Shown here: piece after piece, positions 20,923-31,031 of the stretch
How positions within the stretch are numbered: position 1 is the first letter of the stretch
Layout of the letters: each line of letters starts with the position of its first letter
Source: CBDUEF01 sp018063485
GTDB lineage: Bacteria > Pseudomonadota > Alphaproteobacteria > Rhodobacterales > Rhodobacteraceae
Reading direction: 5' to 3'
DNA: 64,000 nt
Assembly (NCBI GenBank): GCA_037045435.1
Contig: JBAOID010000031.1
Span: forward strand, 186,001-250,000
The notes under the pieces: model-generated
Told to the model about the DNA's origin: nothing
Seen by the model: only the letters and a program-made list of their open reading frames with translations
The model's database searches: none
Translations under genes and position numbers: made by a program

Positions 20923-21537
20923 ATGGACTCAGCCCTGTTGATCACCGCCTTCGCCATGCTTTTTGTGGTGATCGACCCGCCCGGTCTGGTGCCGATGTTC
21001 ATCGCCCTGACCCAAGGCATGGATCCTGCGCACCGTGCCGGAATGGCGCGGCGGGCCTGCCTGATCGCCTTTGCCCTGCTGACGCTGTTTGGTGTCGCAG
21101 GCGAGCCGGTCCTGGGCTTTATCGGCATCTCGATGCCCGCCTTTCGCATCGCGGGCGGGCTTTTGCTGTTTCTAACCGCCTTGGACATGCTGTTCGAGCG
21201 CCGCACCCAGCGGCGCGAGGGCCAGCACCCCGATCCCGATCACGACCCTTCGGTGTTCCCCCTCGCCACCCCGCTGATCGCCGGACCGGGGGCGATTGCC
21301 ACCATGATCTTGCTGATTGGCCAATCCGGGCCGGGCTGGATTGGCACCTTCGCGATTCTGTCTTTGCTGGGCGCGATGATCCTTTCAACCTACCTTTTCC
21401 TGCTTGCCTCTACCTTCTTTGAAAACCTGCTTGGGCGGACCGGCACCCTGGTCGTCACCCGACTGTTGGGCATGTTGCTGGCGGCGCTTTCGGTTCAGTT
21501 CGTGATTGACGGCATCCGGGGAACGGGGCTGATCTGA
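20923..21537 (+). CDS. MarC family integral membrane protein
   Basis: A 204-residue inner-membrane protein with about six hydrophobic segments. Family landmarks are VVIDPPGLVPMFIALT near residue 16 and PLATPLIAGPGAIATMILL near 112. A charged cytoplasmic loop ERRTQRREGQHPDPDHD divides the two halves. Despite the historical multiple-antibiotic-resistance name, the function of MarC proteins is unknown. It starts one base after the ABC-F stop and overlaps the next gene by one base (TGATG), so the three genes probably form one operon. Confidence 0.9.
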   Translation: MDSALLITAFAMLFVVIDPPGLVPMFIALTQGMDPAHRAGMARRACLIAFALLTLFGVAGEPVLGFIGISMPAFRIAGGLLLFLTALDMLFERRTQRREGQHPDPDHDPSVFPLATPLIAGPGAIATMILLIGQSGPGWIGTFAILSLLGAMILSTYLFLLASTFFENLLGRTGTLVVTRLLGMLLAALSVQFVIDGIRGTGLI

Positions 21538-22109
21538 TGGAGGGTGAAACCTTCGGGCGGGCGCTCTATCTGGTGGTGCTGCTTGCGGCGCTGGGGGGAT
21601 GGGTTCTGGTTGAATACCGCAAACGGTTGGGGTTTGCGTTGCGCACCGCGATGGCCTGGGGGATGATCTTTGTCGGCGTGGTGGCAGGCTATGGCCTTTG
21701 GGGCGACATCCGGCGAGATGTGCGGCCCGAGCAAAGCGAGGGCCATAATGAGGTAACGATTCCACGGGCGCAGGATGGGCACTATTACCTGCAACTAAAG
21801 ATCAACGGCACGCCTTTGGAAATGATGGCCGACACCGGGGCCAGCGGGTTGACGCTTTCGGCCAATGACGCGAAATCGGTGGGGATTGATCCGGCGTCGC
21901 TGGCCTATGTAGGGCAGGCGATGACGGCGAATGGGGTGGTTCGCACGGCGCGGGTTCGGCTGGACAGCGTTGATTTCGGGCCGTTTCAGGATCAGGGCGT
22001 GGGGGCTTTCGTGACCGAGGGCGATATGGATATCTCGCTTTTGGGGATGGATTATCTTGGCAAGTTCTCGATCCAGATCGAGGGCGACAGGATGATCTTG
22101 CGGCGCTAG
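21537..22109 (+). CDS. Retropepsin-like aspartic protease, membrane-anchored
   Basis: A 190-residue protein of the TIGR02281 type (clan AA retropepsin-like). Two N-terminal hydrophobic segments (about 10-25 and 37-55) anchor it in the membrane, followed by a periplasmic single-lobe protease domain with MMADTGASGLTLS (catalytic Asp in DTGA). SLLGMDYLGKFSIQIEGDRM is the typical C-terminal strand region. It must dimerise to be active, as single-lobe aspartic proteases do. The target is unknown. Its start overlaps the marC stop by one base and its TAG stop falls inside an intergenic inverted repeat. Confidence 0.87.
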   Translation: MEGETFGRALYLVVLLAALGGWVLVEYRKRLGFALRTAMAWGMIFVGVVAGYGLWGDIRRDVRPEQSEGHNEVTIPRAQDGHYYLQLKINGTPLEMMADTGASGLTLSANDAKSVGIDPASLAYVGQAMTANGVVRTARVRLDSVDFGPFQDQGVGAFVTEGDMDISLLGMDYLGKFSIQIEGDRMILRR

Positions 22110-22145
22110 AGCGCGTTGTGTCAAATTGAATTCGCCTCGCTCTAG
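22106..22145. repeat. Intergenic inverted-repeat element, copy A
   Basis: CTAGAGCG (22106-22113) and CGCTCTAG (22138-22145) form a perfect 8-bp inverted repeat around a core with GTCAAATTGAATTC. About 29 of 35 bases match the minus strand of 45270-45304. It overlaps the protease stop codon and may act as an RNA hairpin. Confidence 0.6.
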
Positions 22146-22248
22146 AAAAGCGGCTCTGCTGATGCGCGGCATTTTCGATACCATTATATCTCGATGGCTT
22201 GCCGGATTATGCCAATGATACTTTGGCCAACCAGCGCAAATTTCCAGA

Positions 22249-22716
22249 TCACTGCACCGGCTTGCGTTCGGATTTCATCTGCCAACTGCCCGCCTCTTCT
22301 GACCAGTATTGTGCGGGTAAGCCTGCTGATGTCAGCGTCGTCCAAAGCGCGCGGGCCGATGCAAGTGCCTGCTCATTTGCGCTGTCAAACAACACCATCA
22401 CACGCTCTAATGCGGTCACCTCGATGGTGGTGGTTTGGGCGGCATCAATCAACAAAAGGGCCTGGGCGCTATTGCCGATTGCACCCTGCCCCAACAGCAC
22501 TGGCTGCAACGCATCCTGCGCGCCGCCTTGCAACCCATGCGGCAGAAAACTGTCCTCGGGGCCTTGCCAGAGGGCCGCGTCCAGCCGTTCCAGCCCGCCC
22601 TGATCGGTGCCGCGCACCATCACCCGCCAACCCGCCTCAAGCGAGCGGCGCAGCAGTATCGCCAGGGTTTGCTCGGGCGATGAGCGGGTGAGGTGGTAAA
22701 ACATCACCATCGGCAT
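22249..22716 (-). CDS. holC: DNA polymerase III chi subunit
   Basis: A 155-residue HolC-type protein with the family N-terminus FYHLTRSSPEQTLAILLRRSLEAGWRVMVRG and the central LWQGPEDSFLPHG. Chi links the clamp-loader complex to single-stranded DNA-binding protein during replication. The first ATG is used; ATGs a few codons downstream are also possible. It lies 31 bases downstream of pepA on the same strand, the usual pepA-holC order in proteobacteria. Confidence 0.9.
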   Translation of the reverse strand: MPMVMFYHLTRSSPEQTLAILLRRSLEAGWRVMVRGTDQGGLERLDAALWQGPEDSFLPHGLQGGAQDALQPVLLGQGAIGNSAQALLLIDAAQTTTIEVTALERVMVLFDSANEQALASARALWTTLTSAGLPAQYWSEEAGSWQMKSERKPVQ

Positions 22717-22747
22717 TGAAACAGACCCTGTTCAGCGGGGGAAACCG

Positions 22748-24220
22748 TCATTTGGCCTCATAACGATCACGGATCAGGCGGTTCAAAGCCATCACGCCCC
22801 AGCCGGTAGCGCCTTTGGGGGCAAGGTCGGTGTCGGTTTTCAGCAATGCCGTGCCCGCGATATCAAGGTGGCACCACGGCATACCGTCTTTGACAAACCG
22901 TTTGAGAAATTGCGCCGCCGTGATCGAGCCGCCATCACGTCCACCGACGTTCATCATATCGGCAATGCGCGATTTCAGTTTGTCGTCATAGGCTTGACCC
23001 ATCGGCATCCGCCATGCGCCCTCGCCTTCCGCCGCCGCAGCGGCAAGAAATGCGTTGCACAAACCATCGTCATTGGAAAAGACGCCCGCGTTTTCATGGC
23101 CCAAGGCCACGATGATCGCCCCGGTCAGGGTGGCCAGATTTATCATGCCTGTGGGCTTGAAGCGTTCTTGCGCATACCAAAGCACGTCAGCCAGCACCAA
23201 ACGCCCCTCGGCATCGGTGTTGATCACCTCGATGGTGTCGCCCTTCATGGATTTCACCACATCGCCGGGACGTTGGGCGCGGCCATCGGGCATGTTTTCC
23301 ACAATCCCGACAAGTCCCACCACATTGGCCTTGGCCTTGCGGAGTGCGAGGGTGCGCATCACACCTGCGACCACGCCGGCGCCGCCCATGTCCATCGTCA
23401 TCTCTTCCATGCCGCCTGCGGGCTTGATCGAAATGCCACCGGTATCAAAGACCACGCCTTTGCCGACCAAAGCAAAGGGCGCATCGCCCTTTTTGCCACC
23501 CTTCCACTGCATGACCACCAGTTTGGAGGGGCTTTCGGACCCCTGCCCCACGCCCAGCAAAGCCCCCATGCCAAGTTTGACCATATCGGACTCTTCAAGG
23601 ATTTCCACCTCAAGGCCCAACTCGTGCATGGCGGCCAGACGGGCAGCGAAATCATGGGTTGTCAGGATATTGGCCGGCTCATTCACCAGATCGCGGGTAA
23701 AGAACACCCCTTCGGCCACGGCCGCCAACGGGCCGGTTTTCTGGGCAAGGGCCTCGGGCGTGCTGCTGGCAATTGTAACCGGGCCAAGCGATTTCTTGTC
23801 ATGGGTTTTATGGGGAGTAAACTCATAAGCCCGCAGTGCCAGTCCAAAGGCAATTTCGGCGGCTTGGGGATGGGATTCAGCCAGAACCAAAGCCCCGGAA
23901 GCACTTACGGCGCGGCCAATCGCCCCCCCGGCGCGGCGGGCCTCGGTCTGGCTGGCTTTGCGAGGCAGGGCAACCAGTTGCAACGCCTCGGAGGCAAGTC
24001 CCGAAGGAAAGGCCAGATCAAGCGTCTCGCCGGGTTTGAGTTTTGCCACCGCATCAGATGCCAGCGCGCGCGCAAGCCCGCCGCGCATCAGCCGATCAAT
24101 CTTGCGGGCCGCAGGTGTTGCGGGTTTATCCCCATCAACCAACAGGCAGATGCGCCCGGTTTGCTGCGCGAGCGTGTCCAGATCCGTGGGTTGAATCTGA
24201 ATGGCAACAGGATTGGACAT
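22748..24220 (-). CDS. pepA: Leucyl aminopeptidase (M17)
   Basis: A 490-residue cytosolic M17 metallo-aminopeptidase that removes N-terminal residues, preferably Leu. The C-terminal catalytic domain has GKGVVFDTGGISIKPAGGMEEM with the metal-binding Lys and Asp, and the family signature NTDAEGRLVLADVL. LTGAIIVALGHENAGVFSN follows. The N-terminal macro-like domain is divergent, as usual. The start MSNPVAIQIQ has GGAG upstream. It pairs with holC and is divergent from lptF. Confidence 0.95.
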   Translation of the reverse strand: MSNPVAIQIQPTDLDTLAQQTGRICLLVDGDKPATPAARKIDRLMRGGLARALASDAVAKLKPGETLDLAFPSGLASEALQLVALPRKASQTEARRAGGAIGRAVSASGALVLAESHPQAAEIAFGLALRAYEFTPHKTHDKKSLGPVTIASSTPEALAQKTGPLAAVAEGVFFTRDLVNEPANILTTHDFAARLAAMHELGLEVEILEESDMVKLGMGALLGVGQGSESPSKLVVMQWKGGKKGDAPFALVGKGVVFDTGGISIKPAGGMEEMTMDMGGAGVVAGVMRTLALRKAKANVVGLVGIVENMPDGRAQRPGDVVKSMKGDTIEVINTDAEGRLVLADVLWYAQERFKPTGMINLATLTGAIIVALGHENAGVFSNDDGLCNAFLAAAAAEGEGAWRMPMGQAYDDKLKSRIADMMNVGGRDGGSITAAQFLKRFVKDGMPWCHLDIAGTALLKTDTDLAPKGATGWGVMALNRLIRDRYEAK

Positions 24221-24353
24221 CTGGTTCTCCGGGATACAGCACGAGGTTTCGCCCAAGGCTAACCGAGCAGTTGGCGGAATGCCAGATATGAGTTTTCCCC
24301 GCCGCTGATTTCGGCTAGCGTCTGGCAGGGTGATTTGAACAAGAGGACGCCGC

Positions 24354-25469
24354 GTGTCGAAATTCGACCGATATCTGCTGTCGCAACTGCTTGCGGTGTT
24401 CGGATTCTTCTCGCTAGTGCTGGTGTCGGTTTACTGGGTCAACCGGGCGGTGGGTCTGTTTGATCAATTGATCGGGGATGGGCAATCGGCGCTGGTATTC
24501 TTGCAGTTCTCCATCTTGACGCTGCCGAATGTGATCCGGCTGGTTCTGCCTATTTCAGCCTTTGCGGCGGCGGTATATGTGGCGAACCGGTTGACGCAGG
24601 AAAGCGAGTTGGTGGTGATGCAGGCCACCGGGGTTTCTTCGTTTCAACTGATGCGGCCGGTACTGTATTTCGGGTTGATCGTGGCGCTGATGATGGCGAT
24701 CTTGATGCATGTTCTGGTTCCGGCCAGCCGCGCCTCGCTGGCGGCGCGAACCGCCGAGATCTCGCAGAATATCTCGTCGCGCTTTCTCAAGGATGGCCAG
24801 TTCACCCATCCCTCTGCCGGGATCACCCTTTATATCCGTGAAGTGGCACCAACGGGCGAATTGCTGGACCTGTTCCTGAACGATGCCCGAAATCCGGTGA
24901 AATCCGTCAGCTATACCGCCCGTCAAGCACTGTTCGTGCGGTCTGACAACGGGCCAAAGCTGATCATGCTGGACGGCATGGTGCAGACACTGGATTTGAA
25001 ATCGCGGCAGTTGGCAGTCACCCGGTTTGGCGATTTCACCTATGATCTGGCCGGGTTGATCGCCCGGCAAGGCCCCGAGCCGCGCAAGGTGGAAGAGCTG
25101 ACCACATCAGAACTGTTCGCGGCAACCCCAGCCTTGCTGGAAGAAACCGGAGCAACAAGGGCGCGCTTTTTGTCAGATGCACATAGTCGGTTTGGTCAGC
25201 CGCTGCTGGCAACGGTTGCGGCAATGATCGGGTTTGCCACGCTGTTGCTGGGGGCGTTTTCCCGCTTTGGGTTGTGGCGGCAGATACTGGCGTCGATCGG
25301 GCTTTTGTTGGTGGTGCAAGGCATCTCGACGGTGGCAACGGCGCAATCAGAGCTTTCTGAGAGCGGCTGGGTGCTGGCCTATCTGCCTGGGGCGGTGGGT
25401 GCGGCCATCACGGCAGCGATGCTTTGGTATGGCCAGCGTGAGCGGCGACGTCCGGTGGTGCTGGCATGA
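24354..25469 (+). CDS. lptF: LPS export ABC transporter permease LptF
   Basis: A 371-residue YjgP/YjgQ-family permease, one of two membrane subunits of the LptB2FG transporter that extracts lipopolysaccharide from the inner membrane. Three N-terminal membrane segments (about 12-35, 55-80, 98-120), a large periplasmic beta domain, then three C-terminal segments (about 280-355). It starts with GTG after an AGAGGA ribosome site. The gene overlaps lptG by four bases (ATGA). The context lptF-lptG-lptD-surA settles the assignment. Confidence 0.93.
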   Translation: MSKFDRYLLSQLLAVFGFFSLVLVSVYWVNRAVGLFDQLIGDGQSALVFLQFSILTLPNVIRLVLPISAFAAAVYVANRLTQESELVVMQATGVSSFQLMRPVLYFGLIVALMMAILMHVLVPASRASLAARTAEISQNISSRFLKDGQFTHPSAGITLYIREVAPTGELLDLFLNDARNPVKSVSYTARQALFVRSDNGPKLIMLDGMVQTLDLKSRQLAVTRFGDFTYDLAGLIARQGPEPRKVEELTTSELFAATPALLEETGATRARFLSDAHSRFGQPLLATVAAMIGFATLLLGAFSRFGLWRQILASIGLLLVVQGISTVATAQSELSESGWVLAYLPGAVGAAITAAMLWYGQRERRRPVVLA

Positions 25470-26563
25470 CCTTGTCACTCTACATAGCACGGCGGTTTCT
25501 GGCGATGTTCGCGCTGGTATTCGGGGTGTTTTTCGGCATCTTGATGCTGATCGACGTGATTGATCAGTTGCGCAGGCATTCCGACGGCGGAATATCGACA
25601 GGTCAGGCTTTTGTGTTGTCATCCTTGAATGTGCCCGAAAGCCTGTATCAGATCTTGCCCCTGGTGATGATCCTGTCGGCGATTGCCTTGTTTCTGAGCC
25701 TGGCCCGATCTTCCGAACTTGTGGCCGTGCGCGCGGCGGGACGTTCGGGATTGCGGTTCTTGCTGGCACCGGTGCTGATGGCCGGCTTGCTCGGGGCGAT
25801 GGCAGTCGCCGTTTTCAACCCGCTGGTAGCGGCAACCTCCAAGGAATACCGCTTGCGTTCGGCAGCGATGGGGCAGGACGCAAGCTCGATCCTGTCGATT
25901 TCAGCCGACGGGCTTTGGCTGCGCCAAGGCGGGGAATATGGCCAGACCGTCATTCAGGCGGCAAGAGCCAACCCCGATGGCTCGATGCTTTATGACGCAA
26001 GTTTTCTATCCTTTGCGCCTGATGGTTTGCTCAAGGATCGGATGATTGCTGACAAGGCCACTCTGGAGCCGGGCAATTGGGTGTTGGAAGGGGTCAAGCG
26101 CTGGCCACTGGGCGTTGCCAATCCCGAAGGCGCGGCAGAAGCCTTGACCGGCCCGCTGCGGATTGCGACCGATCTGACACAAAACCGGCTGCGCGACAGT
26201 TTCGGAGCGCCGAACTCTGTCGCCTTTTGGAAATTGCCCAGCTATATCGCGGGATTGGAGCGGGCGGGGTTCTCTGCACGCAGTTATCAGGTCTGGCTAC
26301 AGATGGAATTCGCCCAACCCCTGCTGCTGATTGCCATGGTGCTGATTGCGGCCGGCTTCACCATGCGCCACGCCAGGTTCGGCAAGACCGGCTCGATGGT
26401 CTTGCTGGCGCTTCTGGGCGGGTTCTTCATCTTTTTCCTGCGAAATTTCGCGCAGGTTCTTGGTGAAAACGACCAGATCCCCATCGCATTGGCCGCCTGG
26501 GCACCGCCGCTGACCGCCTCGCTGATGGCGCTGGGTCTGCTTTTGCATCTGGAGGATGGCTGA
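25466..26563 (+). CDS. lptG: LPS export ABC transporter permease LptG
   Basis: A 365-residue partner of LptF with the same architecture: membrane segments at about 9-30, 60-85 and 100-122, a periplasmic domain, and C-terminal segments from about 275. SSELVAVRAAGRSGLRFL is the cytoplasmic coupling region that contacts the LptB ATPase. It overlaps lptF by four bases at the start and lptD by one base at the end, so translation of the three genes is coupled. Confidence 0.93.
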   Translation: MTLSLYIARRFLAMFALVFGVFFGILMLIDVIDQLRRHSDGGISTGQAFVLSSLNVPESLYQILPLVMILSAIALFLSLARSSELVAVRAAGRSGLRFLLAPVLMAGLLGAMAVAVFNPLVAATSKEYRLRSAAMGQDASSILSISADGLWLRQGGEYGQTVIQAARANPDGSMLYDASFLSFAPDGLLKDRMIADKATLEPGNWVLEGVKRWPLGVANPEGAAEALTGPLRIATDLTQNRLRDSFGAPNSVAFWKLPSYIAGLERAGFSARSYQVWLQMEFAQPLLLIAMVLIAAGFTMRHARFGKTGSMVLLALLGGFFIFFLRNFAQVLGENDQIPIALAAWAPPLTASLMALGLLLHLEDG

Positions 26564-28705
26564 TGCGCGCCTGGCTTGCGGCGGTCATTTTCCTGCTCTC
26601 GTTTGGTCTTGCTGCGCCGCTTGACCTCACAAGAACGGGCGTCCCTGGTGGCGGATTCCGTGGCCCTGACCGGGACATCGGTGATCGTGGCTCAGGGCCA
26701 TGTCGAGGTTTTCTTTCAGGGCCGCAGGCTGACCGCCAGCCTGATCCGGTTTGATGGCAATACCAACCGCTTGCAAATCGAAGGGCCGATTGTTCTGACC
26801 GATGATACCGGCACGTTCATCATTGCAGATCAGGCCGATCTGGCCGCTGATCTGACCAGCGGCATTCTGACCTCGGCGCGCGTGGTCCTGAACCAGCAGA
26901 TGCAGATCGCAGCGGCTCAGGTGCAACGGGTGGATGGTCGATTCACGGCGATGGAACGGGTGGCCGCCTCGTCTTGCAAGGTTTGTGCCGGAAACCCGAC
27001 GCCGCTTTGGGAAATCCGGGCGCGCCGGGTGGTGCATGATCAGGTAGAGCAGCAGTTGTATTTTGATCAGGCGCAGCTTCGCGTGGGCGGAGTGCCGATC
27101 TTTTACTTGCCGCGCTTGCGGATGCCCGACCCGACCCTGAAGCGCGCAACCGGCTTTCTGATGCCGACGATCCGCACGACAACGGCTTTGGGCACCGGGT
27201 TGAAAATGCCCTATTTCATCACCCTGGGCCGCAGCCGCGATGTGTTGATCACGCCTTATCTCTCCTCAAAAAGCGGGCGCAGCGTGGAGTTGCGCTATCG
27301 GCAGGCGTTCAGCACCGGCGAGATTTCGTTGAACGGGGCAATCTCGCGCGACACGATCTTGCCTGGAGAAAACCGCGCCTATTTTCAGGGTCTTGGCAGC
27401 TTTGATTTGCCGCGTGACTTCAAACTGACATTTCGCGCCGAACTGGTCAGTGATCCCTCCTATCTGCTCGACTATGGGTATCTCGAGAAAGACCGGCTCG
27501 ACAGCCGCATCGAGATCAGCCGGACGCGCCGAAACGAATATATTTCCGGGCGGCTGATCGGGTTCCATACCACCCGCATCGGCGAGAGTGATGAGACGAT
27601 CCCCAGCATTGTCGGCGATATGACCTATCATCGGCGATTCACCTTGGGGAGTTTGGGCGGCGAAGGTGGGCTGCGCTTTCAAACCCATTCCGCCTATCGC
27701 ACTTCAAATTCGCTGATTGACGGTGATCTGGATGGCATCCCCGACGGGCGAGACGTCACCCGTGGCTCGATCCGGGCTGATTGGCGCAAGAATTGGGTGC
27801 TGTCGAACGGGATGGTTGCGGCGGTTCTGGGCGAGGCGACTGCCGATCTGTACAACATCAGTCAAGACCCGATCTATGGCGGCATGACCGCACGCGGTCA
27901 TGCAAACGCCGGAGTGGAATTGCGCTGGCCCATGGTGAAATCGGACCCAAAGGGCGCCTCGCATCTGATCGAGCCGGTGGCACAGATGATCTGGTCCACC
28001 AAGGGCAGCAGCGCGTTGCCGAACGAGGATTCCGCACTGGTTGAATTTGACGAGGGCAATCTTTTTGCCCTGAACCGCTTTCCGGGCGAGGATGCTGTTG
28101 AACGCGGATTCAGAGCAAATCTTGGCGTCAGCTATTTACGCGTCGATCCGGCGGGCTGGACCATGGGCGTTACCGCCGGTCGGGTGGTACGGGCAGAGGA
28201 TCCGCTCCAGTTCAGCGTCGGATCGGGTCTTGCAGGGGTCAATTCGGATTGGCTCGCGGCGTTTCAGATCAAGACCGGGGCTGGCCTTCAATTGACCAGC
28301 CGCTTTTTGGTGGATGATGATCTGAATGTGACCAAGGGCGAGCTGCGGTTGGGAACAGCAGGCAAGCGCTATTCGCTTGATATGGGCTATGTGCAGGCGG
28401 TAGCCGATCCCGCCGAAAGTCGCCCATTGCCCACGCGTGAATTGACCTTGGAAAGCAGTTTCAAGTTGAGTGAGGGATGGACGGCAAATCTGGCCGGGCG
28501 CTATGATCTGGAGGCTGAACGGGCGGCACGGGCGGGCGTGGGATTGAGCTTTCGCAACGAATGTCTTGCGGTCGATCTTTCTCTCTCGCGTCGCTTTACT
28601 TCCTCGACTAGTGTGACCCCTACAACGGATTTCGGCCTTTCGGTCGCACTCCTTGGGTTTGGCGGCGGCGGTGCCGCTGGCCCAGCCCGACAGTGCCGTC
28701 AATAG
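26563..28705 (+). CDS. lptD: LPS-assembly protein LptD, frameshifted in the signal peptide region
   Basis: The outer-membrane beta-barrel that inserts lipopolysaccharide into the outer leaflet. The signal peptide MRAWLAAVIFLLSFGLAAPL begins at the ATG overlapping the lptG stop. The mature part continues in the next frame from TSQERASLVADSVALTG; removing one T near 26621-26622 joins them into 713 residues. The N-terminal OstA/LptA-like domain (DGNTNRLQIEGPIVLTDD, GILTSARVVLNQ) is followed by SSCKVCAGNPTPLWEIRARRV, with cysteines that could form the maturation disulfides, and then the barrel. The short C-terminus ends near a Cys (FRNECLAVDLSLSRRF), as is usual for LptD. Confidence 0.9.
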
Positions 28706-28767
28706 ACGGTTTGACAACGGCAAGCGCGGACACAATCCGCCGCAACAGAAACGGACGACGGCAGGCC

Positions 28768-29998
28768 ATGAACAGACAGCCAGCACATCATAAACCCGGT
28801 TTGACCCGCATGGCGCAGGTTTTTGCGCTGGCTTTGAGTCTCGGCTACAGCACGATTGGTCCGGTGGCCGCGCAGGGCAATCCGTTCGAGCCGATCAAGG
28901 TGATCAATGACCGGGTGATTTCACGGTTCGAATATGAACAGAGATTGCTGTTTTTGCAGCTTTTGCGTCAGCCGGGCGACCTGCCTGCCGAGGCGATGAA
29001 GGGGCTGACCGAAGATCGTCTGCGGATGTGGGCGGCCAAGCAATATGGGCTGAAGGTGGCACCCGCTGCCTTGAAAGCCGGGATCGAGGAATTTGCCGCG
29101 CGGGCCAACCTGACCGGTGAGCAGTTCCTGGTGGCGCTGGAACAGGGCGGCGTGCAGGCACAGACCTTTCGCGATTTTGTCGAGGCCGGGCTGGTGTGGC
29201 GCGATCTGGTGCGGGGCAAGTTCGGGCCGGGCGTGTCGATCTCGGATGCCGAGATTGATCGGGCGCTGGCCAACTATGTGCCAACCAGCACATTGACGGT
29301 AACGGTCTCCGAGATTTCCATCCCTGCAACCGGTGAAGGTCGCAATTCCGCCCTGGCGCTAGCACGGCGGCTGAAGCTGGAACTCGACAAGGGCGGTGAT
29401 TTCGCGGCGGCCGCACGGGCAAACTCTTCTGGCGCGACAGCAGGGTCCGGCGGAAAGCTGGCACCAATGAGTCTGACGGCTTTGCCCGAGAATGCAGTGT
29501 CGATCGTGCGCAAGCTGGCACCGGGGCAGGTATCCGAACCAATCGTACTCGACGATCGGGTGGTGCTGTATCAGCTGCAGAATCTGAAAGAGGATCCTTT
29601 GAAAGGTCCGGCAGCTACCGTTTTGGATTATGCGCAATTTCTGATCCCTGCGGGCGAAGATGTGTCCAATATCCGTAAATCGGTTGACACCTGCAATGAC
29701 CTTTACGCGCTGGCCAAGGGCCTGCCTGCCGAGCGGTTGTTGCGCGAAAGTCATCCAGAAGGTCAGGTTCCCGGCGATATAGGTGCTGCGCTGCGGCTGC
29801 TCGATCCCGGAGAAGTCGACCGTATTCTCACGTGGCGGCTGGAGCGTTTTTCTGATGCTGTGCAGCCGAGGTGCTTCGAAAGATCTTCAGCCAACGCGTG
29901 AGCAGGCCCGAATTCAGCTAACCAATCAACGGCTTGCAGCGCGGGCCGAGATCTACATGGAAGAGCTGCGCACAGAAGCCATCATCCGTACACCGTGA
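28768..29998 (+). CDS. surA: Periplasmic peptidyl-prolyl isomerase SurA-like, frameshifted as sequenced
   Basis: A periplasmic chaperone for outer-membrane proteins, next to lptD as in most proteobacteria. The chosen ATG (MNRQPAHHKPG) gives a long signal peptide cleaved after PVAA. The SurA N-terminal domain follows (VINDRVISRFEYEQRLLFLQLLRQ), then a parvulin domain with SEISIP, GGDFAAAARANSSG and KLAPGQVSEPIV. After LLDPGE the frame changes and STVFSRGGWSVFLMLCSRG...EAIIRTP continues one frame over; one extra base near 29813-29815 explains it. Corrected length is 409. Its stop overlaps the pdxA GTG start. Confidence 0.87.
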
Positions 29999-30975
29999 CG
30001 CCGCCCCTGCCTCCCATCGTGTTAAGCTGTGGCGAGCCTGCGGGTGTGGGTCCAGAGCTTGCGGTTGCGGCGCGGTTGACGCTCGGCCATGAGGTGCCCT
30101 TCTTTTTGTTGGGCGATCCAGCACATCTGCCGCGCGGGGCAAAAATTGCCGAGATATCCAGTCCTTTGCAGGCTCTGGATGTGGCGGATGATGTGCTGCC
30201 GGTATTGGTGCACCGCTTTGCCGCCCCTGCCCGGCCCGGCCAACCTGACCCTGCCAATGCGGCCGGGGTGATCGAGGTGATCGCCCGTGCCGTGGCGCTG
30301 GTGCAGGCGGGCGAGGCTTCGGCTCTTTGCACAGCGCCCATTCACAAGCAGGCGTTGAAGGAAGGCGCTGGTTTCGCTTTTCCGGGCCATACCGAATATC
30401 TGGCGCATCTGGCGGGGGTGGAGCAGGTGGTGATGATGCTGGCCTCTGACCTGCTGCGGGTGGTGCCAGTTACGATCCATATCGCACTGGCCGAGGTGCC
30501 GGCAGCGCTGACGCCTATGTTGCTGGAACAGACGCTGCGGATCACCGAAGCCGGTTTGCGGCGCGATTTCGGGTTGGCGACCCCGCGCCTTGCTGTCGCG
30601 GGGTTGAACCCACACGCAGGCGAAGGCGGGGTGATGGGGCGCGAAGAAATCGACGTGATTGCCCCGGTGCTGGAGCGGTTGCGCCGCGAAGGCATGAAGA
30701 TCACCGGTCCGTCGTCGGCGGATACGATGTTTCACGCAAGGGCGCGGGCGGGCTATGATGCGGCGATCTGCATGTATCACGACCAAGCCTTGATCCCGAT
30801 CAAGACGCTGGATTTTGACGGCGGGGTGAATGTGACGCTGGGTTTGCCGTTTGTGCGCACCTCGCCCGATCATGGCACGGCGTTTGATATTGCGGGCAAG
30901 GGGATTGCGCGGCCGGACAGTTTGGTTTCGGCCTTGCGGATGGCGCAGAAGATGGCGCTGGCGCGTGCGATTTAG
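29995..30975 (+). CDS. pdxA: 4-hydroxythreonine-4-phosphate dehydrogenase
   Basis: A 326-residue cytoplasmic NAD-dependent enzyme of pyridoxal 5'-phosphate biosynthesis (DXP-dependent pathway). Landmarks are VLSCGEPAGVGPELA at the N-terminus, TAPIHKQAL, FPGHTEYLAHLAG, GLNPHAGEGGVMGREE with metal-binding His, and DQALIPIKTLDFDGGVNVTLGLPFVRTSPDHGTAFDIAGKG-like C-terminal region. It starts with GTG, overlapping the surA stop by four bases (GTGA). rsmA follows, the conserved surA-pdxA-rsmA order. Confidence 0.95.
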   Translation: MTPPLPPIVLSCGEPAGVGPELAVAARLTLGHEVPFFLLGDPAHLPRGAKIAEISSPLQALDVADDVLPVLVHRFAAPARPGQPDPANAAGVIEVIARAVALVQAGEASALCTAPIHKQALKEGAGFAFPGHTEYLAHLAGVEQVVMMLASDLLRVVPVTIHIALAEVPAALTPMLLEQTLRITEAGLRRDFGLATPRLAVAGLNPHAGEGGVMGREEIDVIAPVLERLRREGMKITGPSSADTMFHARARAGYDAAICMYHDQALIPIKTLDFDGGVNVTLGLPFVRTSPDHGTAFDIAGKGIARPDSLVSALRMAQKMALARAI

Positions 30976-30980
30976 GGCGG

Positions 30981-30998
30981 GAGTCGGGGTGGCCCCCG
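30981..30998 (+). terminator. Small hairpin between pdxA and rsmA
   Basis: GTCGGGG and CCCCGAC form a 7-bp stem around a 4-base loop, five bases after the pdxA stop; a TTTT run occurs about 8 bases later. It may attenuate rather than end transcription, since rsmA follows closely. Confidence 0.4.
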
Positions 30999-31031
30999 AC
31001 CCACGGGTTTTCTTGGTCTACTCGGGCCAGG

